A stretch of 6,347 nt of DNA from Desulfobacteraceae bacterium (GCA_030612225.1 JAUWOH010000191.1:1-6347); one strand, 5' to 3'; shown: positions 1 to 5,822, counted from the first letter of the stretch. The notes: a model not told the origin generated them from the sequence alone. Translations and numbers: made by a program.

Positions 1-1
1 C

Positions 2-82
2 ATCTTCGACATGCCTAATCTAAAATTTGGAGCCAAATTGGCAATTACTTTGGAAAATGACCATGTTCAACTAGGACTTTAG
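2..82 (+). CDS. Possible C-terminal tail of an upstream gene (partial)
   Basis: Reading from base 2, one plus-strand frame stays open for 26 codons and stops at TAG 80-82. The other two plus frames stop within the first 30 bases. The encoded tail begins IFDMPNLKFGAKLA and ends NDHVQLGL. It has a plausible protein composition but is too short to assign to a family. An open frame of this length is expected by chance about a quarter to a third of the time, so this is only a candidate. No clear terminator follows the stop. Confidence 0.3.
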   Translation: MFDMPNLKFGAKLAITLENDHVQLGL

Positions 83-104
83 GTCTTCGCCTTTTTGCCC
101 TTAA

Positions 105-140
105 CCTTGAACGTTGAACCATGAACCTGTGAACGGTTAC
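105..140. repeat. Degenerate period-7 repeat tract ending in CCTGTGAACGGTTAC
   Basis: Successive units are CCTTGAA (105), CGTTGAA (112), CCATGAA (119), CCTGTGAA (126, one base longer) and CGGTTAC (134). On the minus strand they read as GTTCAnG heptads. The last 15 bases (126-140) match the right end of the large hairpin at 5951-5965 with one mismatch. The tract lies in the intergenic region 39 bases before the CGGC gene, with no sign of coding. Its function is unknown. It resembles short tandem intergenic repeats that I associate with Desulfobacterota genomes. Confidence 0.6.
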
Positions 141-178
141 CGATTTATCTTAAATTATCTTTTACAATAGGAGGTAAC

Positions 179-625
179 ATGGAAGAAAAAACAAAGATTG
201 GTATAATCATCTGTGATCGCTATCGTAGGTGTGCAGGCGGAAAATGCTTAAGATCATTGCGCAACAGGGAAGGTGCCTTTAGCAGGTACAAGAATATGGA
301 AGTTGAACTTGTCGGGTATACAACTTGCGACGGGTGTCCTGGTGGCAATGTTGAATATGCTGTGGATGAAATGAAGAGCAACGGTGCACAAGCGATACAT
401 CTTGCCACAGGACTGGTTGTGGGATATCCTCCATGTCCTCAAATTACCTATTTCCATGACTTTATCAAAACAAGATATGGCCTCGAAGTCGTTTATGGTA
501 CTCATCCTATACCTCAAAAATACCTCATTATGCACGATCAGTTGGGAACATGGGATGATTCCCAGTGGAAAAAGATTATTCAACCAACATTAGTGGATGA
601 GGAAACTCGTTTATCCTATAACTAG
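179..625 (+). CDS. CGGC domain-containing protein
   Basis: This 148-aa protein matches the CGGC family (Pfam CGGC), a small putative metal-binding domain with conserved cysteines and histidines. The biochemical role of the family is not established. Visible motifs are C12, a C18-x4-C23 pair in RCAGGKCLRSLRNREGAF, C50-x2-C53 in TTCDGCPGG, IHLATG with H74, C86 in GYPPCP, and YGTHPIPQKY with H109. Nearly the whole protein is the domain. There is no signal peptide or membrane segment, so it should be cytoplasmic. The ATG at 179 has a strong AGGAGG at 169-174 with 4-base spacing. A DUF169 gene starts 58 bases downstream on the same strand, so the two are probably cotranscribed. Metal or redox binding is inferred from the Cys/His pattern only. 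Confidence 0.88.
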   Translation: MEEKTKIGIIICDRYRRCAGGKCLRSLRNREGAFSRYKNMEVELVGYTTCDGCPGGNVEYAVDEMKSNGAQAIHLATGLVVGYPPCPQITYFHDFIKTRYGLEVVYGTHPIPQKYLIMHDQLGTWDDSQWKKIIQPTLVDEETRLSYN

Positions 626-652
626 TGTCTGAACGAAAAGCCACGTCAGACA
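626..652 (+). other. Intercistronic stem-loop
   Basis: Directly after the CGGC stop codon, TGTCTGA (626-632) pairs with TCAGACA (646-652). Two further inner pairs form if one A is bulged. The base after the stem is an A-run, not a T-run, so it does not look like a plus-strand intrinsic terminator. It could be an mRNA processing or stability element between the CGGC and DUF169 genes. Confidence 0.4.
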
Positions 653-683
653 AAATCCGAATACCCAATATTAGGAGGACGTG

Positions 684-1520
684 ATGAACGCTAATATACT
701 AAAAACGCTGCCTAAATTTCTCGAAATCCTGGGTCTTGACGAAGAACCTATGGGGCTTTTTTACACGGACGAAAAGCCTGTCGAAGGTTTTTCCCCAAAG
801 CCAATGGACCTTCCCACCCGTGAAAAAGAACAGAGAAACGAAATTGATTGGCAAGCCGTATTCAGCAAATTTTCATGCGTCATTGGGCATATTTGGCGGG
901 CTCGAAAGAAAAAGACGGCGGCTTATTTTTCGGATGAACAGTTTGGTTGTGCGGGCGGGGCATTTTGGCTCGGGTTTAACAAGCCACAAGCGGAAACGAT
1001 TATTAATTATGTTTCCACAGGAATACCGGGCTGGACAACCGGAGAGCAATACTGCGAGTCACCGGATGCCTTGAGACGCATCTTTGAATATGTAGACCCA
1101 AGATCTGCGCCCAAGAAATATTGCGTTATAAAACCATTAAGCCTTTTTGAAGACAACCAGGAACCCGAACTTGTAGTATTTTTCTCCAGACCGGAATCCC
1201 TTTGCGGACTTCACCAGCTTGCTGCATTTGTGACCAATGATCCTGAAGTGGTTGTATCTCCATGGAGTGCAGGGTGCGGCAGCCTGGCAGTTTGGCCATT
1301 GCATTATTTGGCACGAGGTGAGAACAAGGCGGTGATTGGCGGCTGGGATGTTTCTGCAAGGAAATATTTCAAAACCGATGAGCTATCGTTCACAGTCCCT
1401 TTTCAAATGTTCACCGAGATGCTCAATCGCCATGGCGAATCTTTTTTAAAGGCAAAGGCTTGGCCAACGGTTCAAAAAAAGATCGTTCGGAGTAAAAAAG
1501 CCTGGGGGGAAAACCCTTAG
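684..1520 (+). CDS. DUF169 domain-containing protein
   Basis: The 278-aa product fits the DUF169 family, whose members are usually about 220-280 aa and have no settled function. The start LPKFLEILGLDEEPMGLFYTD is typical of it: an N-terminal helix followed by the conserved region around EPMG. Cysteines lie at about 65 (FSCVIGH), 89 (FGCAGG), 124 (QYCES), 147 (KYCVIKP), 174 (LCGLHQL) and 198 (SAGCGS). Several sit in small Gly-rich turns, suggesting a cofactor or metal role (inference). There is no signal peptide. I chose the ATG at 684 because AGGAGG at 673-678 gives it 5-base spacing; an in-frame GTG at 681 would be only 2 bases from the ribosome binding site. The gene follows the CGGC gene by 58 bases and is closed by a terminator. 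Confidence 0.88.
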   Translation: MNANILKTLPKFLEILGLDEEPMGLFYTDEKPVEGFSPKPMDLPTREKEQRNEIDWQAVFSKFSCVIGHIWRARKKKTAAYFSDEQFGCAGGAFWLGFNKPQAETIINYVSTGIPGWTTGEQYCESPDALRRIFEYVDPRSAPKKYCVIKPLSLFEDNQEPELVVFFSRPESLCGLHQLAAFVTNDPEVVVSPWSAGCGSLAVWPLHYLARGENKAVIGGWDVSARKYFKTDELSFTVPFQMFTEMLNRHGESFLKAKAWPTVQKKIVRSKKAWGENP

Positions 1521-1528
1521 GTTGAAAG

Positions 1529-1561
1529 AATGGGGTCGAGTTTGCTTATGACCCCATTTTT
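1529..1561 (+). terminator. Rho-independent terminator after the DUF169 gene
   Basis: AATGGGGTC (1529-1537) pairs with GACCCCATT (1550-1558) around a 12-base loop, and five T residues run through 1557-1561. It begins 8 bases after the DUF169 stop codon. The GGGGTC/GACCCC arms also resemble short REP-like palindromes, so a repeat origin is possible. Confidence 0.75.
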
Positions 1562-1585
1562 CTGACTGGATATTTTTTATCCACC

Positions 1586-1617
1586 TGTATCCATATACAA
1601 TTCCCCAAGTGTATACA
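1586..1617. promoter_or_regulatory. Two tandem palindromes, candidate activator (enhancer) sites
   Basis: TGTAT (1586-1590) and ATACA (1595-1599) form an inverted repeat with a 4-base gap. TGTATACA (1610-1617) is a perfect palindrome with the same half-site. Their centres are 21 bp apart, about two helical turns. They lie roughly 145-175 bp upstream of the predicted sigma-54 start site, a usual distance for enhancer-binding proteins. The role is inferred from position and symmetry, and the AT-rich setting raises the chance of coincidence. Confidence 0.4.
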
Positions 1618-1701
1618 TATTACCCGCCTAGAATATTTCTGAATTAATTATTCATTAAAGAAAATAATGCTGTCCCAACAAAATAAAGTGTTAATTCATT
1701 T

Positions 1702-1728
1702 GGTTATAAATAATTAATAGTTATAACC
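1702..1728. promoter_or_regulatory. Perfect 8-bp inverted repeat next to the sigma-54 promoter
   Basis: GGTTATAA (1702-1709) and TTATAACC (1721-1728) are exact reverse complements separated by 11 AT-only-like bases. The right arm ends 7 bases before the -24 element. It could be a binding site for a regulator or a DNA-bending protein, or a structural element. It is not a terminator because no T-run follows. Confidence 0.4.
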
Positions 1729-1735
1729 TCAAATT

Positions 1736-1751
1736 TGGCACACAGGTTGCA
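1736..1751 (+). promoter_or_regulatory. Sigma-54 (-24/-12) promoter for the ZraP-like gene
   Basis: TGGCAC (1736-1741), a 5-base spacer, then TTGCA (1747-1751) match the sigma-54 consensus TGGCAC-N5-TTGCW exactly. The invariant GG (1737-1738) and GC (1749-1750) are 10 bp apart, as required. The transcription start should be near 1761, leaving a leader of about 63 bases before the ATG at 1824. Sigma-54 promoters need an ATP-dependent enhancer-binding activator. In enteric bacteria zraP is controlled this way by ZraR, which makes this placement biologically coherent. Confidence 0.85.
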
Positions 1752-1823
1752 GATGTATAATTGCAAAATCATAAAGTGCTTATTGCATGAAAAATAAACT
1801 AAAAACATAAAAGGAGGTATATC

Positions 1824-2327
1824 ATGATTAATAACTATAAAAACAAAGCAATAGTGGTTTTATCAGTAATAGCCATTCTGGCATTTGGAGCATATGCTTT
1901 TGCTGATTGGGGAATGGGCTATAGTCATCCCGGAAGAGATCATCATGGAAGAGGTCATTACCAGGGCATGCACAACAGAGGTTGGGCAAACCCGGGAAAT
2001 GGCCACATGATGGGCGATTTGAGTGAAGAGCAAATCAGGAAACTGGATAAAGAACGTAACGCCTTTTATGAAGCAACAAAAGACCTTAGGCAAGAGATTT
2101 ACGGAAAAGAGCTGGAGTTGAGAACTGAACTTTCCAGGACGAATCCTGATGCCAAGAAAGCTGCAAGCCTCCAGAAAGAGATTTCTAAGCTTGAAGCCCA
2201 AATCAGCCAGAAAAAGATTGATCATATGATAGCAGTCAAAAAGATTAACCCCAACGCCGGTCGGGGATTCATGGAAAGAGGTCAAAAGGGATATGGTTCT
2301 TCCTACAGAGGTTCCTGCCGGCGATAA
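1824..2327 (+). CDS. ZraP/CpxP-like periplasmic metal-binding protein
   Basis: The 167-aa protein has a signal peptide (residues 1-27, cleavage likely after AYAFA). A His/Gly-rich segment follows (about 33-62, with H35, H40, H41, H45, H50 and H61). The C-terminal two thirds are helical, from DLSEEQIRKLDKERNAFYEATKD to about residue 140. Then comes INPNAGRGFM and a Gly/Arg tail with one Cys (C165). This order matches ZraP, the zinc-binding periplasmic chaperone-like protein of the CpxP/Spy/ZraP group (E. coli ZraP is about 141 aa). In those systems it buffers metal and modulates the partner sensor kinase. Here metal binding is inferred from the His-rich stretch, and the metal is unknown. The ATG has AGGAGG at 1812-1817 with 6-base spacing. 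A sigma-54 promoter lies upstream. No ZraS/ZraR-like gene is in the window. Confidence 0.85.
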   Translation: MINNYKNKAIVVLSVIAILAFGAYAFADWGMGYSHPGRDHHGRGHYQGMHNRGWANPGNGHMMGDLSEEQIRKLDKERNAFYEATKDLRQEIYGKELELRTELSRTNPDAKKAASLQKEISKLEAQISQKKIDHMIAVKKINPNAGRGFMERGQKGYGSSYRGSCRR

Positions 2328-2402
2328 CGATATGATGAGGCCTTTGAAAAATGTTTCCAGACAAATCGGGATTCAAGGTCTCATACTCATAAATCCTTAA
2401 CC

Positions 2403-2433
2403 GGGATGATCCCTTATCAAGAGGGATCATCCC
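2403..2433 (+). other. Perfect 12-bp stem-loop downstream of the ZraP-like gene
   Basis: GGGATGATCCCT (2403-2414) and AGGGATCATCCC (2422-2433) are exact reverse complements around a 7-base loop. It lies 76 bases after the stop codon. No T-run follows on either strand, so it is not a standard intrinsic terminator. It may protect the 3' end of the mRNA or be a protein-binding site. Each arm is itself a near palindrome (GGGAT-x-ATCCC), so two small hairpins are an alternative fold. Confidence 0.6.
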
Positions 2434-2595
2434 AAATGCCAATGCAGTACACTTTATCATCAAAGCTCTTTTCGGAAGATAAAAAAGCTTATTGATGAAT
2501 CGCAACACAGGTGAAGATGTTTATGAGGAACTTAACCTTACAACGCAACTTACAAGCTTTATTTAGCAACAACTTCTTTTTGTATTATGCGATAT

Positions 2596-2690
2596 TGTTG
2601 CGGGTTACGGGTTGCGAGATACGGGTTATAAAAAGGATTATTTCCGATTAACAACTTGCAACACGCAACTCGTAACCCGGAACACTTACG
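2596..2690. repeat. Inverted repeat built from period-7 units (gene-free region 2328-2768)
   Basis: On the plus strand four 7-base units run in register: CGGGTTA (2601), CGGGTTG (2608), CGAGATA (2615), CGGGTTA (2622). On the minus strand the facing tract (about 2650-2683) reads as GTTNCNN heptads. The two halves form an inverted repeat: the 16 bases at 2601-2616 match the complement of 2664-2679 at 15 positions, the odd one being a G-U pair in RNA, with four more outer pairs. This tract and the hairpin at 2403-2433 are the only structures I see between the ZraP-like and SHOCT genes. I found no convincing promoter or gene there. Confidence 0.65.
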
Positions 2691-2768
2691 TGATAGGCAA
2701 ACGAGGAAATAAAAAAGACGTATTATGGTTAGCGATAAATTTCGTTTTAGGGTTAGAGGAGGTGCAAC

Positions 2769-3116
2769 ATGAGACTCATAAAATCATCAATATCAGGATT
2801 CACAAAATATCTGTTTTTCAGCTTGCTGCTTTACCCCTGGGGGGAAGCTTTTGCCTGGTCAGGAAGATACAGTGGCTGGCACATGGGCCCCGGAATGATG
2901 GGAGGATGGGGTTTCGGATGGTTTATGATGGCTTTCTGGATTCTTGTGCTTCTCGGCTTAATATTACTAATCAGATGGATTTTGCAGATAACAAATACAG
3001 AAAAAGGTATTTCTGCCGGTAGATCCGATCCTCTTGATATCCTTAAGGTGCGCTATGCCAAAGGCGAAATCGACAAAATTGAATTCGAAGCAAAAAAGAT
3101 GGACATTTCAAACTAA
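2769..3116 (+). CDS. SHOCT domain-containing small membrane protein
   Basis: This 115-aa protein begins with a signal-like hydrophobic segment (about 10-29, ending GEAFA). A Gly/Met/Trp-rich stretch follows (30-50, RYSGWHMGPGMMGGWGFGW), then a strong membrane helix (about 51-73). The C-terminal SHOCT domain (87-113) carries the hallmark DPLDILKVRYAKGEIDKIEFE. SHOCT domains are short C-terminal modules of unclear molecular role, thought to mediate oligomerisation or contacts. Small membrane SHOCT proteins of this build often sit beside copper or heavy-metal transport genes. Here a ZraP-like gene lies upstream and a YHS-type remnant directly downstream, so a metal-stress role is inferred. The ATG at 2769 has AGGAGG at 2757-2762 with 6-base spacing. 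The Met/His-rich linker could bind metal. Confidence 0.85.
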   Translation: MRLIKSSISGFTKYLFFSLLLYPWGEAFAWSGRYSGWHMGPGMMGGWGFGWFMMAFWILVLLGLILLIRWILQITNTEKGISAGRSDPLDILKVRYAKGEIDKIEFEAKKMDISN

Positions 3117-3130
3117 AAGGAGGTCTCACT

Positions 3131-3193
3131 ATGATAACACCATCGAGCACACCCAAAACAATTATAGACCCGGTATGCAAAATGGATGAATAA
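3131..3193 (+). pseudogene. Truncated YHS-domain / heavy-metal ATPase N-terminus
   Basis: A 20-codon ORF (MITPSSTPKTIIDPVCKMDE, stop TAA 3191-3193) has an excellent ribosome binding site, AGGAGG at 3118-3123 with 7-base spacing. It starts 14 bases after the SHOCT stop codon. Its end, IIDPVCKM, is the opening motif of YHS domains, which occur alone or at the N-terminus of copper-type P1B ATPases, where the Cys takes part in metal handling. A YHS domain normally continues for about 35 more residues. Here the frame stops within two codons, and neither other plus frame continues the domain. The convergent gene on the minus strand ends only 8 bases later. I read this as a gene stump left by a deletion or rearrangement. 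A genuine 20-aa metal peptide is the less likely alternative. Confidence 0.6.
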
Positions 3194-3201
3194 GGTGATT
3201 A

Positions 3202-3789
3202 TTAATCCTCAAAGCTTATACTTTCGAATACCCCTTTGCTTTTTTGCAATATGTTGTCTCTCATTTGAGTCACGTAATCCGGTCTGATTTCATCTTTCCA
3301 ACGCGGATAGCCGCCACGCCAGACATATATTATTAATTTCTGAAATTGAATGCGGTTAAAGCAATAGACACCGAGCTTAATTTCTCTGCCATTGGGTGAT
3401 ACCGAAAATGAAATTTCCTGGGGCTGGGCGTAGTTTGTTATAATTTTAGAAACCTGGGATTGGGTTTTAAATCCTTCGGGTTTTTGTTTGAAACCTTCAG
3501 GATCTTCGGGAAATGGAAAACGGCGATAGACTTCACCCATAAACCCGCTGAAATGATTCCCATGGATAGCGCCCATCAGATCCCCGATATCTTCCGGGGA
3601 TTTGATAAAAGAAACCTGCCAAAGGGCTTGATACGACTCATCCCCTGCATTTTCAGCAAGATTTCCAATGTAGTTGCAAAAATCAGTGGCAAACAGAAAG
3701 TAGCGGTCACAAATCAGCATGTCGGATTCGATGTTAAAGAATCCAAAAGCAATCGTTCCGTGACTGAGAGAATTGAAAGCTAAAGGCAT
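3202..3789 (-). CDS. Conserved-looking hypothetical protein, 195 aa
   Basis: I do not recognise the family. The 195-aa product opens with MPLAFNSLSHGTIAFGFFNIESDMLICDRYFLFATDFC and has no clear signal peptide or transmembrane helix. It looks like a soluble alpha/beta protein. A small tandem repeat, PEGFKQK-PEGFKTQ, lies at about residues 98-110. Aromatic and acidic residues are frequent. Cysteines occur at 27, 38 and 143. The ATG complement at 3787-3789 is preceded by AAGGAA (3798-3803 on the plus strand, 8-base spacing). It is the third gene of a probable minus-strand operon behind the acyl-CoA synthetase and the 67-aa membrane protein (57-base gap). It converges with the YHS remnant, and no terminator is visible in the 8-base space between them. 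Coding is supported by length, ribosome binding site and context. Confidence 0.7.
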   Translation of the reverse strand: MPLAFNSLSHGTIAFGFFNIESDMLICDRYFLFATDFCNYIGNLAENAGDESYQALWQVSFIKSPEDIGDLMGAIHGNHFSGFMGEVYRRFPFPEDPEGFKQKPEGFKTQSQVSKIITNYAQPQEISFSVSPNGREIKLGVYCFNRIQFQKLIIYVWRGGYPRWKDEIRPDYVTQMRDNILQKSKGVFESISFED

Positions 3790-3846
3790 CTGGTATTTTC
3801 CTTTTGACCCGGCAAACCAGGGTTAAGAACGGTATCAAATCACTTT

Positions 3847-4050
3847 TTAATCCGACCCGGTTAACTGTTTGTTTATATCCTTAATTTTTTGGGCTGCCTT
3901 GTTGGCTTCTTCAGCAGCCTCCTTACTCATATCGATCGCTTCTCTTTTTGTGGCAGTATCCACTGTAACACCTGTGTTGTAATTCTTTATCACCAGTATT
4001 CCAAAAATAAGCAGTGTTATCACAATGACAAAAATAAATGCGCCTCTCAT
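3847..4050 (-). CDS. Small single-pass membrane protein with coiled-coil tail
   Basis: This 67-aa protein has one N-terminal hydrophobic helix (about residues 4-21, FIFVIVITLLIFGILVI). A charged Ala/Lys/Glu-rich helix follows (about 34-63, with EAAEEANKAAQKIKDINKQL) that could form a coiled coil. I cannot assign it to a named family. The start has AAGGGA at 4057-4062 (6-base spacing) inside the 17-base gap after the acyl-CoA synthetase stop codon, which strongly suggests the same operon and coupled translation. Membrane anchoring of a partner, perhaps the synthetase or the 195-aa protein, is speculation. The plus-strand open frames across this region are shadows without ribosome binding sites. 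Confidence 0.75.
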   Translation of the reverse strand: MRGAFIFVIVITLLIFGILVIKNYNTGVTVDTATKREAIDMSKEAAEEANKAAQKIKDINKQLTGSD

Positions 4051-4067
4051 GATTTTTCCCTTATCAA

Positions 4068-5822
4068 TTATTCTTTGTCACCGTCTTTCTGCCTTGAAAG
4101 CACCTCATCTCTCAAAACCCTGCGCAGCACTTTACCTACAACCGATGTTGGCAGTGTGTCTCGAAATTCCACTGTTTTCGGTCTTTTATATCCCGCCAGT
4201 CTTTCCCTGCAAAAATCGATTATTTCCTGTTCTTCGGCGGTTGCCCCTGGAACAAGCTGTACAAATGCGTTTACCGTTTCCCCACTTCTTGGGTCAGGGA
4301 TGCCGACAACTGCTGCAAGTGCAACCTTTGGATGCTCATAAAGCACCTCTTCGACCTCCCTGGGATAGCAGTTAAAGCCACCCACAATGATCATATCTTT
4401 TTTGCGGTCGGTAATAATGATATACCCCTCATCATCAATGTGGCCTATATCTCCTGTAAGAAAATAACGGCGACCTTCTACATCTCTGAAAACCTCTTTA
4501 TTTTCTTCAGGTTTATTCCAGTATCCCTGCATCACCTGGGGTCCGCTGATTGCAATCTCTCCGTCATCGCCTCGGGGCAGTTCTTTTGTGCCTGTGTCCA
4601 TATCTAAAATTTTTACATCGGTATTGGAAACAGGAAAACCGACAGATCCGAATTTTCTATTCTCCTTATCACTTGGATTTGCAGTTGCCAGCGGAGCAGT
4701 CTCGCTTAAACCATAGCATTCAAAAATGATCGATCCGGTTTTGGCCTCAAACTGTTTGGCAGCTTCAACCGGAAGTGGGGCACCACCAGATCCGCACCCC
4801 ACCACAGAGGATAGATCAAATTTTTTCAGAAGAGGATGATTGGTAAAAGCCATAAAAATAGTAGGTACCCCGGCAATAATTGTGGTTCTGTATTTCTCTA
4901 CCGCTTTTAACACTTCAGTAAAAGGAGGATTGCCTGCCCTTGGATCAGGAATACAGACAAGGCGACTGGCGGTAAGGCAGGACCAGAGCATAACAATGGT
5001 CATACCGAAACTGTGATACATCGGGAGAACCCCCAGAAAAGAATGGACCCCTCCACGCTTCAACTGCTCCGGTGCTTCTCCTGGTTCATTCGGAATTCTC
5101 ATCCACTGATCCAGAGCATGAACATCAAACACTATATTCGCATGGGTCAGGGCTGCTCCCTTGGGGACGCCCGTAGTACCTCCGGTATAAATTATTAGGG
5201 CGAGGTCTTCTGCGGGATTCAGGTCAACGGCCGGAGGCTCAGGACGGGCTGAGGCAACAACAGCATCGAAGAAAAGATGTCCCGGTTCATAATGCTCGGC
5301 TTTTGGTATTTTGCCCATAAGCCCGCCTAAAAACGCCTTCAGGGGCGGCAGGCTGGACTTAACACTGCAAATAACCACAGTTTCGACATCTGTTTCTTTT
5401 ATCGCTTTTATTGTTGTTGGATAAAACTGCGGATGGTCCATACAAAACAGCACGCGGGCCCCCGCGTCCTTAAGCTGATAATTAAGTTCACCGGCAGTAT
5501 ATAAAGGGTTGCAGGTCACACACACGCCTCCCGCCTTTAAAATGCCGAAAAAAACTGCCGGATAATGGGCCAGGTTAGGAAGAAAAATTGCAACCCGGTC
5601 TCCTTTTTTAATACCGCTGTCGGCAAGAAACCAGGCGATCCTATCTGCCGTATCCCTGACCTGGGCATAAGTGCGGATTCCGCCATTGAAAACAGTGTAA
5701 ACCTCTTTCGGGTATTTATCCGCCGTTTCGTCGAGAATTGAGAAGAGTGATTTTTCAAAACCTGAAATTTCGCGCGGGACCCCTTTGGGCCATTTTGCGG
5801 TGAGCCAGTTATTTGCTGCCAT
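4068..5822 (-). CDS. Long-chain fatty acid--CoA ligase (AMP-forming acyl-CoA synthetase)
   Basis: The 584-aa enzyme belongs to the ANL adenylate-forming superfamily and is FadD-like. It couples a fatty or other carboxylic acid to CoA through an acyl-AMP intermediate, feeding beta-oxidation or lipid synthesis. Motifs in order: GDRVAIFLPN (74-83); the P-loop YTGGTTGVPKG (212-222); LPMYHSFG (266-273); the adenine-binding motif YGLSETAP (370-377); TGDIG (456-460) with its catalytic Asp; the hinge DRKKDMIIVGGFNCYPREVE (472-491); and PTSVVGKVLRR near the C-terminus with the acyl-adenylating Lys564. All key residues are intact and the length is normal. The ATG at 5820-5822 has an AGGAGGAGG site at 5828-5836 with 5-base spacing. 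It leads a three-gene operon and has a long leader containing a large hairpin. Chain-length preference cannot be read from sequence. Confidence 0.95.
   Translation of the reverse strand: MAANNWLTAKWPKGVPREISGFEKSLFSILDETADKYPKEVYTVFNGGIRTYAQVRDTADRIAWFLADSGIKKGDRVAIFLPNLAHYPAVFFGILKAGGVCVTCNPLYTAGELNYQLKDAGARVLFCMDHPQFYPTTIKAIKETDVETVVICSVKSSLPPLKAFLGGLMGKIPKAEHYEPGHLFFDAVVASARPEPPAVDLNPAEDLALIIYTGGTTGVPKGAALTHANIVFDVHALDQWMRIPNEPGEAPEQLKRGGVHSFLGVLPMYHSFGMTIVMLWSCLTASRLVCIPDPRAGNPPFTEVLKAVEKYRTTIIAGVPTIFMAFTNHPLLKKFDLSSVVGCGSGGAPLPVEAAKQFEAKTGSIIFECYGLSETAPLATANPSDKENRKFGSVGFPVSNTDVKILDMDTGTKELPRGDDGEIAISGPQVMQGYWNKPEENKEVFRDVEGRRYFLTGDIGHIDDEGYIIITDRKKDMIIVGGFNCYPREVEEVLYEHPKVALAAVVGIPDPRSGETVNAFVQLVPGATAEEQEIIDFCRERLAGYKRPKTVEFRDTLPTSVVGKVLRRVLRDEVLSRQKDGDKE

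Noticed and set aside
163..168. TACAAT as a -10 box for the CGGC gene
   Set aside because: It directly abuts the ribosome binding site, so the start would fall within it, and no -35 sits at 16-18 bases.
681..683. GTG start for the DUF169 gene
   Set aside because: It is only 2 bases from AGGAGG. The ATG three bases later has normal spacing.
2332..2400. 22-codon ORF after the ZraP-like gene
   Set aside because: It has no ribosome binding site and no recognisable sequence, and its length is within chance expectation.
2602..2615. GG-N10-GC spacing resembling a second sigma-54 promoter
   Set aside because: TTGC fits, but the -24 half reads CGGGTT rather than TGGCAC, and the match is explained by the repeat units.
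2612..3022. 136-codon plus-strand open frame overlapping the SHOCT gene
   Set aside because: It starts inside the heptad repeat without a ribosome binding site and overlaps the well-supported SHOCT gene in another frame.
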